DNA of 64,000 bases from Limnohabitans planktonicus II-D5. GTDB lineage: Bacteria > Pseudomonadota > Gammaproteobacteria > Burkholderiales > Burkholderiaceae_C. Within the stretch, counting starts at the first letter, position 1. Each line of letters begins with the position of its first letter. A program made the translations under genes and the position numbers. Below the pieces are notes generated by a model. The model searched no databases. It worked only from the letters and a program-made list of their open reading frames with translations, and had not been told where the DNA came from. Of the stretch, positions 1 through 8,312 are shown one piece after another. The stretch is from positions 28,278-92,277 of the forward strand of contig NZ_LFYT02000017.1 in NCBI RefSeq assembly GCF_001270065.2, given 5' to 3'.

Positions 1-855
1 GTGCACGGCCGCTTTGATGGCACGGTGGACTTCACCGACGACGCCCTGATCGTCAACGGCAAAAAAATCAAACTCTCGCACGAACGCGACGCACACAACC
101 TGCGCTGGGGCGAGATGGGCGTGCACACCGTGCTCGAATGCACCGGCCACTACCTGACCGAGCCCACCAGCCAAATGCACATCTTGGCCGGTGCCAAAAA
201 AGTCGTGATTTCGGCCCCGTCCAAAGACAGCATCCCCATGTTCGTCTATGGCGTGAACCACAAAAAATACGCAGGCGAAGCCATCGTGTCCAATGCCAGC
301 TGCACCACCAACTGCCTGGCACCTGTTGTGAAAGTGCTCAACGACAAATGGGGCATCAAGCGCGGCCTGATGACCACCGTGCACGCCGCCACCGCCAGCC
401 AAATGACCGTGGACAGCTCGTCCCGCAAAGACTGGCGCGGAGGCCGTGGCATCTTGGAAAACATCATCCCCAGCAGCACGGGTGCCGCCAAGGCCGTGGG
501 CGTGGTGATCCCCGAGATCAAGGGCAAGATCACCGGTATGGCCTTCCGCGTGCCGACCTCTGACGTGTCGGTCATTGACCTCACGGTGGAGTTGAACAGC
601 GAGGCCAGCTACGCCGAAATCTGCGCCGAAATGAAAGCCCAAAGCGAAGGCGCGCTCAAAGGCGTGCTTGGCTACACCGACGAAAAAGTCGTCTCCACCG
701 ACTTCCGTGGCGAATCCTGCGCCAGCGTGTTCGACGCCACCGCAGGCATTGCCCTCGACAAAAGCTTCGTCAAGATCGTGGCCTGGTACGACAACGAATG
801 GGGCTACGCCAAGCAGTGCCTGGAGATGGTGCGGGTGGTGGCTAAGAAGAAGTGA
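1..855 (+). CDS. gap: Glyceraldehyde-3-phosphate dehydrogenase, 5' end outside window
   Basis: Glycolytic/gluconeogenic cytoplasmic enzyme that oxidises glyceraldehyde 3-phosphate to 1,3-bisphosphoglycerate with NAD(P)+. The frame is open from base 1 and the 284 residues match the family from the 'S-V-H-G-R-F' segment onward, so about 50 N-terminal residues, including the Rossmann GxGRIGR motif, lie before the window. The GTG at base 1 is therefore an internal Val codon, not a start. The catalytic motif SNASCTTNC is at residues 97-105 of the fragment (nucleophile Cys101), followed by [23 protein letters not shown] and the C-terminal WYDNEWGY. Nothing suggests loss of function. A palindromic REP-type element begins about 10 bases after the stop. 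Confidence 0.96.
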   Translation: MHGRFDGTVDFTDDALIVNGKKIKLSHERDAHNLRWGEMGVHTVLECTGHYLTEPTSQMHILAGAKKVVISAPSKDSIPMFVYGVNHKKYAGEAIVSNASCTTNCLAPVVKVLNDKWGIKRGLMTTVHAATASQMTVDSSSRKDWRGGRGILENIIPSSTGAAKAVGVVIPEIKGKITGMAFRVPTSDVSVIDLTVELNSEASYAEICAEMKAQSEGALKGVLGYTDEKVVSTDFRGESCASVFDATAGIALDKSFVKIVAWYDNEWGYAKQCLEMVRVVAKKK

Positions 856-916
856 GTCCGCGGGGTCTTCGACCGCCGACATGCGAAGCACCTCAACACC
901 GATTGACTACTTCCCC

Positions 917-1091
917 GTAGGTCGGCACTCGCAGAGTCCGACAAAAGCAAGCGCATCCGTCAAAGCCCGCAACAGCCAGCTTGGTTCTGTGACGTTTTCA
1001 ATGGTCAAGAATTTTGTAGGTCGGCGGCAACAGAGCCGACATGCAGCCTGCGCCGAAGTCAGCAATGTCGGCTCTGTTGCCACCGACCTAC
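917..1091. repeat. Solitary REP and one inverted REP pair
   Basis: A REP-like hairpin with its GTAG head lies at 917-941 (stem GTCGG...CCGAC). A REP pair in inverted orientation lies at 1016-1091: GTAG-GTCGGCGGCAACAGAGCCGAC-like 5' arm and the reverse complement ending CCGACCTAC. The core of the pair (GGCAACAGAG) differs from that in the other arrays, and both arms share it, so the two halves probably converted together. The string GTTTTCAATG at 994-1003, just before the pair, recurs in front of the arrays at 4.5 and 56.9 kb. The 5' part of this gap (862-900) also contains a degenerate REP half (GGGGTCTTCGACCGCCGAC). Confidence 0.8.
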
Positions 1092-1111
1092 GGGGTGACG
1101 ATGAAAAAAAT

Positions 1112-1354
1112 TCACAGGGTCGGATGAATAGAATTCGTCGCCTGAAGGCGCTCGGCCAGCCAGACCTTGATCACGGACTGCCTCGTCACCCCCAGTTTGC
1201 TGGCTTCGCGATCCAGCGAGTCAATCATCCAAGTTGGAAAATCAACATTCACCCGCTTCTGATCCTGCAGCACGCGCCTGGCTTTGGACAAGTCCAAAGA
1301 AGCCGTGATGTCGGCGCCATCATCGAACTGTTGCTCGAACTTTTTAGCTTTCAT
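1112..1354 (-). CDS. brnA: BrnA/CopG-type antitoxin of a type II toxin-antitoxin system (orphan)
   Basis: An 80-residue protein of the CopG_antitoxin/BrnA family. The N-terminal part (MKAKKFEQQFDDG) is typical of the toxin-binding segment, and residues about 33-70 (RVNVDFPTWMIDSLDREASK, then LGVTRQSVIKVWLAERL) form a ribbon-helix-helix DNA-binding domain. In this family the toxin gene brnT lies immediately upstream and overlaps or abuts the antitoxin start. Here only the last codons of brnT remain (1344-1439), so the antitoxin has no intact partner in the window. It may persist as a transcriptional regulator or be a relic. The translation start overlaps the toxin stop by 11 nt. A GAGGTGG sequence about 8 nt upstream can serve as ribosome binding site. 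Confidence 0.82.
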   Translation of the reverse strand: MKAKKFEQQFDDGADITASLDLSKARRVLQDQKRVNVDFPTWMIDSLDREASKLGVTRQSVIKVWLAERLQATNSIHPTL

Positions 1355-1439
1355 AAAGTGCCACCTCTTCTGTGCGTGCGCGACGCACGGATATCAATCG
1401 GATATGGGTGCACCGGTAGGTAATTTCAGAGGCACGCCA
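1344..1439 (-). pseudogene. brnT: Remnant of BrnT toxin (C-terminal 31 codons)
   Basis: On the minus strand, in the frame whose TAA stop is at 1346-1344, the sequence reads ...[18 protein letters not shown] then TEEVALYES, which matches the C-terminal end of BrnT toxins (pattern xYRxxxIRLISxRRAxxxExxxYE). A stop codon in the same frame at 1442-1440 closes it upstream, and no start or N-terminal two thirds is present before the dehydrogenase gene ending at 1497. The remnant is too short to be a toxin. It overlaps the brnA start by 11 nt, as in intact brnTA modules, which supports the identification. Confidence 0.65.
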
Positions 1440-1496
1440 TCACAACGAACAACATAAAACCAAGCTTCGCACCCACAAGCTGCCGGGTGAAAAGCA

Positions 1497-3086
1497 TCAA
1501 TGCTTTGCGCGTATCCAATCCACCGCCTTCTCCGCAATCATGATCGTCGGCGCATTGGTGTTGCCGCTCACGATGCGCGGCATGACCGAGGCGTCGACCA
1601 CGCGCAGGCCGGGCACGCCGTGCACGCGCAGCTGCGGATCCACCACTGCCATCTCGTCCTGGCCCATGCGGCAGGTGCCCACCGGGTGGTAGACCGTGTC
1701 GGCGTGTTGGCGAATCCAGTGATCGAGTTGTTCATCGCTGCGTGCATCGGCAGACGCAGCCCACTCTTTGCCATACGCGGCCAATGCGGGTTGGGCCAGG
1801 ATGTTTTGAGCTTGCCGAACCCCATCTCGCAAGCGCTGCAGGTCACGCGGGTCGCTTAAAAACTGGGGGTCAATCAGCGGTGCGCTTTGCGGATTGCGGT
1901 CGACCAATTGCACACGGCCCCGGCTGTCGGGTTGCAGCAGACACACATGCAGCGAATAGCCATGCCCCAGCGTCAGTTGGCGGCCGTGGTCCACCAGTTT
2001 GGCCACCACAAAGTGCAGCTGAATGTCCGGGTGCGACTCACTGGGGCGGCTTTTGTAAAACGCGCCGCCCTCGGCGAAGTTGGTGGTCAGACGCCCTTGG
2101 CGGTGTTGCCGCCAGGCCCACAGGGCCTGCAAGGTGTGCCATGCGCCACGGGGAGACACGCCGATCAAATCGGTCTGCCCCGGCGCATCGGCCACCAGCA
2201 CGGCGTCCGGGTGGTCGTGCAGGTTTTCGCCCACGCCAGGCAAGTTGTGCAGCACTTCAATACCCAGGCTTTGCAAATGCGCAGCAGGCCCAATGCCTGA
2301 GCGCATGAGGATGGCGGGCGACTGGAAAGCACCCGCACTCAAAATGATTTCGCGCCGGGCCGTCAAGCTCAAGGGCTGGCGGCCTTGCAAGGCATGCACC
2401 TGCCGCGCCACGCCATCCACCAGGCCAATGCGGTCCACCGTCACGCCCGTCATCACATGCAAATTGGTGCGGCCCAAGTTGGGCGTGAGGTAAGCCTTGG
2501 CCGCGCTGAAACGCTCGCCCGCCTTCTGCGTGACTTGGTACAGGCCCACACCTTCTTGTGTGGGGCCATTGAAGTCGGTGGTGTGCGCCAAACCGGCTTG
2601 CACGCCTGCCTCGACAAAGCGCTTGGCAAACGCATTGGGGCTTTGCAGATCGGCCACGTTCAAAGGGCCGTTTTGGCCATGCCATTCGTTGTGAATGCGC
2701 TCGTTGTGCTCGGCCTTCAGAAAGTAGGGCAAGACCTCGGCCCAGGACCAGCCTTGGCAACCCATGTCGGCCCAAGTGTCGTAATCCACGGCTTGGCCAC
2801 GGATGTAGGCCATCGCATTGGTCGAGCTGGAGCCCCCCAAGGTGCGGCCTCGTGGCTGAAAACCGATGCGGCCGTTCAAGCCGGGCTGCGGCACGGTGTT
2901 CAGGCCCTCCGAGACAATTTCGGTGCGGGCCATGAGCGCAATGCCTGCGGGGCAATGGATCAAGTTGCTCGTGTCGGGCGGTCCGGCCTCGATCAGGGCC
3001 ACCTGCACGCTGGGGTCTTCGCTCAAGCGACTGGCCAGCACACACCCGGCCGAGCCGCCGCCCACGATCACGTAGTCAAATTCCAT
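1497..3086 (-). CDS. GMC-family FAD alcohol dehydrogenase (AlkJ/choline dehydrogenase-like)
   Basis: A 529-residue flavoprotein that oxidises a primary alcohol to an aldehyde. The FAD-binding motif [13 protein letters not shown] is at residues 9-21, the family signature [14 protein letters not shown] follows, and the C-terminal catalytic region has [10 protein letters not shown] (His about 467) and [14 protein letters not shown] (Asn about 510). The start at 3086 is chosen because residue 2 onward begins the dinucleotide fold and a GGGGGG tract sits 6 nt upstream; a longer frame to 3215 adds only unrelated residues. Segments such as [16 protein letters not shown] closely resemble AlkJ of Pseudomonas alkane degraders, as I remember that sequence. 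The divergent neighbour is an AlkB hydroxylase, so the physiological substrate is plausibly an alkanol produced by AlkB (inference). Choline is the main alternative. Confidence 0.9.
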   Translation of the reverse strand: MEFDYVIVGGGSAGCVLASRLSEDPSVQVALIEAGPPDTSNLIHCPAGIALMARTEIVSEGLNTVPQPGLNGRIGFQPRGRTLGGSSSTNAMAYIRGQAVDYDTWADMGCQGWSWAEVLPYFLKAEHNERIHNEWHGQNGPLNVADLQSPNAFAKRFVEAGVQAGLAHTTDFNGPTQEGVGLYQVTQKAGERFSAAKAYLTPNLGRTNLHVMTGVTVDRIGLVDGVARQVHALQGRQPLSLTARREIILSAGAFQSPAILMRSGIGPAAHLQSLGIEVLHNLPGVGENLHDHPDAVLVADAPGQTDLIGVSPRGAWHTLQALWAWRQHRQGRLTTNFAEGGAFYKSRPSESHPDIQLHFVVAKLVDHGRQLTLGHGYSLHVCLLQPDSRGRVQLVDRNPQSAPLIDPQFLSDPRDLQRLRDGVRQAQNILAQPALAAYGKEWAASADARSDEQLDHWIRQHADTVYHPVGTCRMGQDEMAVVDPQLRVHGVPGLRVVDASVMPRIVSGNTNAPTIMIAEKAVDWIRAKH

Positions 3087-3301
3087 GAATTCCCCCCGTC
3101 CAAATGTTTTGTGTGGCCAATATAAGGGCTTCAGCGTGCCTTGGCCTGTCTTGTGTGTATCAGGGTTTTTCCCAGCAAACCCCATGCCATGGCGACATCT
3201 CGTTGGCCCCAACACCCCTCACAATGGCACCACATTGGGAGACAAGTTATGTGGACCGTTCTTGAGTTTGTTGGCCCGAAACGCTTCAGCAGGCATCAGC
3301 C

Positions 3302-4453
3302 GTGAACAGTCCAAGCATCCCACTCGACGAGGCATGGCAAGACAAGCGCTGGCTGTGGCTGCTGAGCCCGTCGATTCCCCTGACATTCACAAGCTCCTTG
3401 CTGGCCTTCGTCTACACAGGCCAATGGTGGTGCATGCTGCTGGCCCCGCTGATCATCCATGTGTTGTTGCCCGTGCTCGACCGCGTGTTGGGCGAGGACT
3501 TCAGCAACCCACCCGAATCGGCGGTGGCGCAACTCGATGCCGATGTGTTTTACCGCGCCATGGTGTGGGCCTATGTGCCCCTGCAAATGATCGGCACGGT
3601 GTTGGGTGCCTGGATCGCCGTCAGTCAGCCCTTGACCTGGCTGGGCTATGCCGCCTTGGTGTTCACGGTGGGGGCCATCAACGGCATTGGCATTGGCACC
3701 GCGCATGAGCTGGGCCACAAAAAGGAGACCCTTGACCGGTGGCTGTCTAAGATCGCATTGGCGCCCAGTGCGTACGGCCACTTTTTTGTGGAGCACAACC
3801 GAGGTCACCACAAACGCGTGGCCACCCCGGAAGACCCGGCCAGCGCACGCATGGGTGAAAGTTTTTGGGCCTTTTTGCCGCGCTCGGTGTGGGGCAGCCT
3901 GCAGTCGGCCTGGGCTTTGGAGCAAGAGCGCCTGAACAAACAAGGCCACAGCGTTTGGCACTTGCAAAACCACAACCTGCAAGCCTGGGGCCTGACGCTG
4001 CTCTTGTTTGGCGCACTGGTGGCATGGCTGGGCTGGATGGCTTTGCCCTTTTTGCTGGTGCAGGCCGTGTATGCATCCTCCATGCTGGAGGTGGTGAACT
4101 ATGTGGAGCACTACGGTTTGCTGCGCCAACGTGACGCGTCTGGCCGCTATGTACGCTGCGAGCCCGAGCACTCCTGGAACAGCAACCACCTGGTGGGCAA
4201 CTTGTTGTTGTACCAACTGCAAAGGCATTCCGACCACCACGCGCACCCCAGCCGCCGCTACCAGGCGCTGCGGCATTTCGCAGCCGCGCCGCAACTGCCC
4301 GCAGGCTACGCCAGCATGATCACGGTGGGGTACCTGCCGCCCCTTTGGTTTGCGTGGATGGACCCCCGCGTCATGGCGCACTATGGCGGGAACTTGCAAC
4401 GGGTGAATCTGCAAGCCTCGGCCAGACGGCGGCTCATGCAGCGTTGGGGCTGA
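3302..4453 (+). CDS. alkB: Alkane 1-monooxygenase, integral-membrane di-iron hydroxylase
   Basis: A 383-residue inner-membrane enzyme that hydroxylates the terminal carbon of n-alkanes using O2 and rubredoxin electrons. All AlkB signatures are present: HELGH (135-139), EHNRGHH (164-170), NYVEHYGL (266-273) and LQRHSDHHAHPSRRYQ (306-321). Together these supply the histidines for the di-iron site. Hydrophobic segments at about 20-60, 85-135 and 230-262 fit the six-helix family topology. The start is a GTG at 3302. The gene is divergent from the AlkJ-like dehydrogenase, with 215 bp between them for two promoters. No rubredoxin or rubredoxin reductase gene is seen nearby, so electrons must come from proteins encoded elsewhere. 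The distance to the mltA region is filled by a REP array. Confidence 0.93.
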   Translation: MNSPSIPLDEAWQDKRWLWLLSPSIPLTFTSSLLAFVYTGQWWCMLLAPLIIHVLLPVLDRVLGEDFSNPPESAVAQLDADVFYRAMVWAYVPLQMIGTVLGAWIAVSQPLTWLGYAALVFTVGAINGIGIGTAHELGHKKETLDRWLSKIALAPSAYGHFFVEHNRGHHKRVATPEDPASARMGESFWAFLPRSVWGSLQSAWALEQERLNKQGHSVWHLQNHNLQAWGLTLLLFGALVAWLGWMALPFLLVQAVYASSMLEVVNYVEHYGLLRQRDASGRYVRCEPEHSWNSNHLVGNLLLYQLQRHSDHHAHPSRRYQALRHFAAAPQLPAGYASMITVGYLPPLWFAWMDPRVMAHYGGNLQRVNLQASARRRLMQRWG

Positions 4454-4507
4454 GCGCTGTCAATGCAAAGCCAGTCATGCCTTGATTGTTTCTGCAGGAG
4501 CCCGCCC

Positions 4508-5385
4508 CTGTGCGTGATGTTTTCAATGTCTTGAGCACAAAGACCCAGACATGAGCCTGTGCCGAAACCCATAACGTCGGACTCTGCGAGTGCCGACCTA
4601 CGAGATGGCGGTGATTTGTAGGTCGGCGGTCAAAGACCCCGACGTTGGCCTGAGCAGAAACCCATAACGTCGGACTCTGCGAGTACCGACCTGCGAGATG
4701 GCGGTGATTTGTAGGTCGGTGGTCAAAGACCCCGACATGAGCCTGTGCCGAAACCCATAACGTCCAACTCTGCGAGTACCAACCTGCGAGATGGTGGTGA
4801 TTTGTAGGTCGGCGGTCGCAGACCCCGACGTTGGCCTGAGCAGAACCCATAACGTCGGACTCTGCGAGTACCGACCTACGAGACGGCGGTCATTTGTAGG
4901 TCGGCGGTCAAAGACCCCGACGTGGCCCTGTGCAGAACCCATCATGTCGGACTCTGCGAGTGCCGACCTACGAGATGGCGGTGATTTGTAGGTCGGCGGT
5001 CAAAGACCCCGACGTTGGCCTGAGCAGAACCCATAACGTTGGACTCTGCGAGTGCCGACCTACGAGATGGCGGTGATTTGTAGGTCGGCGGTCGCAGACC
5101 CCGACATGAGCCTGTGCCGAACCCATAACGTCGTACTCTGCGAGTGCCGACCTACGAGATGGCGGTGATTTGTAGGTCGGCGGTCAAAGACCCGGACGTG
5201 GGCCTGAGCAGAAACCCATAACGTCGGACTCTGCGAGTACCGACCTGCGAGATGGCGGTGATTTGTAGGTCGGCGGTCGCAGACCCCGACGTTGGCCTGA
5301 GCAGAACCCATCATGTCGTACTCTGCGAGTGCCGACCTACGAGATGACATGTCACACACATTTCAAACTACACCGTGCCGGATCA
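4508..5385. repeat. REP array A: eight tandem inverted-REP units, period 92-93 bp, with borders
   Basis: Units begin with GTAGGTCGG at 4618, 4711, 4804, 4896, 4988, 5080, 5172 and 5265, after a half unit at about 4575-4617. Each unit holds a hairpin GTCGG-C-GGTC-AAA-GACC-CCGAC preceded by GTAG, a spacer containing 'CCTGAGCAGAACCCATAA' or a variant, then the hairpin GTCGG-ACTC-TGC-GAGT-G-CCGAC followed by CTAC (a REP on the other strand), then a linker GAGATGGCGGTGATTT. Left border GTTTTCAATG is at 4519-4528. The right border (CACATTTCAAACT ... CGTGCCGGATCA) is at about 5357-5384. Short open frames across it are translations of the repeat and not genes. Confidence 0.9.
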
Positions 5386-5421
5386 AAAAAGGGGAAGCTT
5401 ACGAACATGCGCTTCGTGGGC

Positions 5422-5565
5422 TTATTGCCCGTGGGGATCTTTTCCCTCAGAAGAGTCCTTGGTTTGGGGTCTTTCACCTTTGGGTCGGCCGGAAAACATG
5501 GTCCACCAGACAATCAGCACGAAAATCAAGCCTGCAGCCAAAGCTTCCAACAAAATCAGTCCCAT
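5422..5565 (-). CDS. Small single-pass membrane protein, 47 residues
   Basis: The minus-strand frame starts at ATG 5565-5563 and ends at TAA 5424-5422. It encodes [20 protein letters not shown], then WTMFSGRPKGERPQTK and a charged tail ending in HGQ. One hydrophobic helix (residues 2-22) is followed by a WWTMFSGR boundary and a polar cytoplasmic tail. A strong AGGAG lies 7 nt upstream of the start. I recall similar short 'LLLEALxAxxLxVxIVWWTMFSGR' proteins in Comamonadaceae genomes, but cannot name a function. The start codon overlaps that of mltA on the opposite strand (5564-5566), so the two 5' ends are antisense to each other. The Shine-Dalgarno favours this gene as real. Confidence 0.62.
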   Translation of the reverse strand: MGLILLEALAAGLIFVLIVWWTMFSGRPKGERPQTKDSSEGKDPHGQ

Positions 5566-6727
5566 GCGTCAACTCCTTTTTTTCCGATTCAAGCCCTGGT
5601 GGGCCGTTGCGGTGGTGGCCGCGATTGTAGGCAGCCTGGCCGGTTGCGGCACCGCCCCGGTGGCAACAGCCCCGCCCAGTTCGGGCTACCCACCGCCGCC
5701 TGCCAGCGTGCAGGACACCACCACTTTGCCCCCCGTGATCACGCAAGCGCAAAGCCGCTGGGTGCCGGTGCGCTGGTCCGAACTGCCGGGCGTGGAGGCG
5801 GACGCCGTGCACGAAGCCTGGCCCGCCTGGCTGCAAAGCTGTCAGCGCCCGACCAAGCCCTGGGCGCAACTGTGCCCCGAAGTGCAGCAGTTGGCGGGGG
5901 ATTCGGTGCAAGCCCAGCGCAACTGGATGCGGCAAAAGCTGCAGCCCTACCGTGTCGAGTCGCACGACCAGCGGGCCGAGGGTTTGCTGACGGCCTATTT
6001 CGAGCCGGTGCTCAATGCATCTCGCTTGCCGCTTGGGGCGTTCAATGTGCCGCTGTACGCCGCCCCTGCCGATTTGGCCCGCCGCAAACCCTGGTACACG
6101 CGAAAGGAGATGGAGACGAATTCGACCGTGCGCGCCGCCTTGCGGGGCAAAGAGCTGGTTTATCTGGCCGATCCGGTCGATGCGATGGTGCTGCACATCC
6201 AGGGCTCTGGCCTGGTCAACGTGACCGAGCCCGATGGCCGCCAGCGCATGGTACGTCTGGCCTTTGGGGGCACCAACGATCAGCCCTACAAAAGCATTGG
6301 CAAGTGGCTGCTCGACCAGGGCCTGATCCGCGATGCCTCCTGGCCGGGCATCAAGGACTGGATCGCGCGCAACCCTTCGCGGGTCAATGAATTGCTCTGG
6401 CAAAACCCGCGTGTGGTGTTTTTCAAGGAAGAGGCCTTGCCCGCAAATGCAGTCCCGCCTGGCCCCAAGGGCGCGCAAGGTGTGCCGCTGACGGCCGGGC
6501 GCTCGATTGCCGTGGACCGCAGCAGCATCCCGTATGGCACGCCGGTGTGGCTGCGCTCGCCCGGACCGCAAACCTCGCTGGACCGCTTGGTGCTGGCGCA
6601 AGACACGGGCACAGCCATTGTGGGTGCGGTGCGGGCCGACTATTACGCGGGCTCCGGCCAGGCGGCGGGCGATCTGGCCGGACGCCTGAAGCAGCCTTTG
6701 CAACTGTGGGTTTTGTGGCCACGATGA
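5564..6727 (+). CDS. mltA: Membrane-bound lytic murein transglycosylase A
   Basis: A 387-residue outer-membrane lipoprotein that cleaves the MurNAc-GlcNAc bond of peptidoglycan, forming 1,6-anhydroMurNAc ends. The start gives a signal peptide [20 protein letters not shown] followed by the lipobox LAGC (Cys28). The MltA domain covers about 130-290 ([35 protein letters not shown]) and the 3D domain lies at the C-terminus ([28 protein letters not shown]), with the catalytic Asp in the DTGTAI segment. No clear ribosome binding site precedes ATG 5564, and an in-frame ATG 22 codons upstream (5498) is possible; that start would overlap the antisense small gene more extensively. The stop overlaps the next start by 4 nt (ATGA), so the pair is translationally coupled. 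Confidence 0.93.
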   Translation: MRQLLFFRFKPWWAVAVVAAIVGSLAGCGTAPVATAPPSSGYPPPPASVQDTTTLPPVITQAQSRWVPVRWSELPGVEADAVHEAWPAWLQSCQRPTKPWAQLCPEVQQLAGDSVQAQRNWMRQKLQPYRVESHDQRAEGLLTAYFEPVLNASRLPLGAFNVPLYAAPADLARRKPWYTRKEMETNSTVRAALRGKELVYLADPVDAMVLHIQGSGLVNVTEPDGRQRMVRLAFGGTNDQPYKSIGKWLLDQGLIRDASWPGIKDWIARNPSRVNELLWQNPRVVFFKEEALPANAVPPGPKGAQGVPLTAGRSIAVDRSSIPYGTPVWLRSPGPQTSLDRLVLAQDTGTAIVGAVRADYYAGSGQAAGDLAGRLKQPLQLWVLWPR

Positions 6728-6993
6728 GCCTGTCCTGTCGCCCCGGCTGCGCGGCCTGCTGCATCGCCCCGTCCATTTCAACACCCATTCCCGGCATGCC
6801 ACAAGGCAAACCTGCAGGCGTGCCCTGCGTGCAGCTGGATGAACACCTGCGCTGCAAAATCTTCGGCCTGCCAAGCCGCCCCGCCGTCTGCGGCCAACTG
6901 GCCGCGTCGCTGGAGATGTGCGGCCCGCAAGACGACGCCGGTCAATTTGCGCGGGCCTACCTCACCCAGCTGGAAGCGCTGACACGGCCTTGA
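6724..6993 (+). CDS. YkgJ-family cysteine-cluster protein
   Basis: An 89-residue protein with eight cysteines, the N-terminal set arranged as C-x3-C-x2-CC (CRPGCAACC), followed by [27 protein letters not shown] and MCG. This spacing is the YkgJ/CxxCxxCC signature, probably binding zinc or an Fe-S cluster. The reaction is unknown for most members. The start at 6724 is set by the ATGA overlap with the mltA stop and by the family's usual N-terminus (Met-x2-x-C). A longer open frame from 6547 runs through mltA in another phase and is not supported. Related proteins are common beside housekeeping genes in betaproteobacteria. Confidence 0.85.
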   Translation: MSLSCRPGCAACCIAPSISTPIPGMPQGKPAGVPCVQLDEHLRCKIFGLPSRPAVCGQLAASLEMCGPQDDAGQFARAYLTQLEALTRP

Positions 6994-7013
6994 GAGCTGG
7001 CGTTTGACGGCAC

Positions 7014-7379
7014 ATGTCGGACTCTTCGAGTACCGACCTACGGGGTTGCGGTGATTTCTCGTTTGGCGGTCGAAGACCCCGACGATTGGTTGCATGCCGC
7101 GCTGGTGCTTGTGCGGGCGGCTGGGTTGATGCGTGCACATGTCGGACTCTTCGAGTACCGACCTACGGGGTTGCGGTGATTGATCGGGCGGCGGTCGAAG
7201 ACACCGAAGAATGTATTTGTAGGTCGGCGGTCGAAGACCCCGACGTTTGCTTGCATGCCGCGCTGGTGCTTGTGCGGGGCAGCTGGGGTGCTGCGGGCAC
7301 ATGTCGGACTCTTCGAGTGCCGACCTACGGGGTTGCGGTGATTGATCGTGCGGCGGTCGAAGACCCCGACGTTTTTGAT
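7014..7379. repeat. REP array D: three irregular units
   Basis: REP-like hairpins of the same family, with core GTCGGACTCTTCGAGT(A/G)CCGAC-CTAC starting at 7016, 7141 and 7303 and the partner hairpin GGCGGTCGAAGACCCCGAC at about 7063, 7189 (degenerate), 7226 and 7350. Unit lengths are 125 and 162 bp, because a spacer rich in 'GCATGCCGCGCTGGTGCTTG' separates the units. The stem-loop apex is TTC instead of the TGC found in arrays A, B and C. The array fills the gap between the Cys-cluster gene and the aldolase. Confidence 0.8.
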
Positions 7380-7464
7380 TGACCATTGACGCATGCGCCA
7401 GTCACCAACACGTCATTTCAAGGCGCAGCTTCTGGTTAAGCTGGACCTTTTTGGAGTTCTGGCC

Positions 7465-8250
7465 ATGGCGTTTGACATTCCCTCACTCAAGGACAGCGTG
7501 CACCCCGATGAGTGGCAGTTGCGTCTGGATTTGGCGGCTTGCTACCGGCTGGTGGCGCTGTATGGCTGGAGTGATCTGGTGTTCACGCACATCACCGCCA
7601 AGTTGCCCGACTCGGTCACAGGCGGACAAGATCAGTTCCTGATCAACCCTTATGGCCTGATGTTTGACGAGATCACGGCGTCCAGCCTGGTCAAGGTCGA
7701 CATGCAATGCAACAAGCTGCACGACACCCCGTTTCCGGTGAACCCGGCGGGCTTTGTGATCCACAGTGCGGTGCATGAAGTGCGGCATGACGCCGGCTGC
7801 GTTCTGCACACCCACACGCGGGCAGGTGTGGCCGTCAGCGCGCAAAAGCATGGCGTGCTGCCCATCAGCCAGCAAAGCACTTTTGTGCTGGCTTCGCTGG
7901 CTTATCACGGCTACGAGGGCGTAGCGATTCGTGACGATGAAAAAACCCGTCTGCAAGCCGATCTGGGCGACGCCAACTACCTGATGCTGCGCAACCACGG
8001 CTTGCTGACCGTGGGCAAGACGATTGCCGATGCGTTTTTGGCCATGTACACATTTGAGAACACCTGCCGCATTCAGGTCGATGCCTTGGCCGGACAAGCC
8101 GGGGCGCAAGACCTGACCGCCGTGAACCCGCAAATTCTGGACGGCGTGGCGCATGCCTCACGCGTGCAGACCGGCGGCCTAGGCGGTCAGTTTGTGTGGC
8201 CGTCTTTGCTGCGCAAACTGCAGCGCGAAAGTCCTGGGTACGCGGCCTGA
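7465..8250 (+). CDS. Class II aldolase/adducin-domain protein
   Basis: A 261-residue zinc-dependent aldolase-fold protein of the type related to L-fuculose-phosphate aldolase. It has the DLVFTHITAKLP segment, the metal-binding LHTHTRAGVAVS (His pair) and the third histidine in LRNHGLLTVG. The start at 7465 is chosen over 7393 because the family begins shortly before the WQLRLDLAACYRL helix and GGAG lies 8 nt upstream; the extra N-terminal residues run into the REP array. The substrate cannot be inferred, as there is no sugar kinase or isomerase nearby. Many bacterial members of this group are annotated only as 'class II aldolase'. The stop codon is the first part of a 13-bp inverted repeat. 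Confidence 0.88.
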   Translation: MAFDIPSLKDSVHPDEWQLRLDLAACYRLVALYGWSDLVFTHITAKLPDSVTGGQDQFLINPYGLMFDEITASSLVKVDMQCNKLHDTPFPVNPAGFVIHSAVHEVRHDAGCVLHTHTRAGVAVSAQKHGVLPISQQSTFVLASLAYHGYEGVAIRDDEKTRLQADLGDANYLMLRNHGLLTVGKTIADAFLAMYTFENTCRIQVDALAGQAGAQDLTAVNPQILDGVAHASRVQTGGLGGQFVWPSLLRKLQRESPGYAA

Positions 8251-8307
8251 AGCTGCCGACCTGCATCAGACCGTTTTTGTTGTGTGCCGTGTAAGTCGGC
8301 AGCTTCA
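8248..8307. terminator. Long-armed inverted repeat at the aldolase stop
   Basis: TGAAGCTGCCGAC (8248-8260) is repeated exactly in reverse complement as GTCGGCAGCTTCA (8295-8307), with a 34-nt loop that includes a T run (GACCGTTTTTG). The arms are 13 bp and perfect. The position at the stop suggests a transcription-end structure, but no U tract follows the 3' arm. It also shares GTCGG/CCGAC ends with the REP family and may be a diverged REP pair. Confidence 0.45.
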
Positions 8308-8312
8308 GCTTC

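Noticed and set aside
1..3. GTG at base 1 as a translation start for gap
   Set aside because: It aligns with an internal Val of the conserved SVHGRF segment; the gene begins before the window.
4434..5359. Open frames across REP array A giving repeated 'GTRRVGRYGF' or 'SASADLRD' peptides
   Set aside because: Translations of the tandem repeat in several phases, with the same peptides reappearing at 56.9-57.6 and 63.6-64.0 kb. No start signals or protein-like composition.
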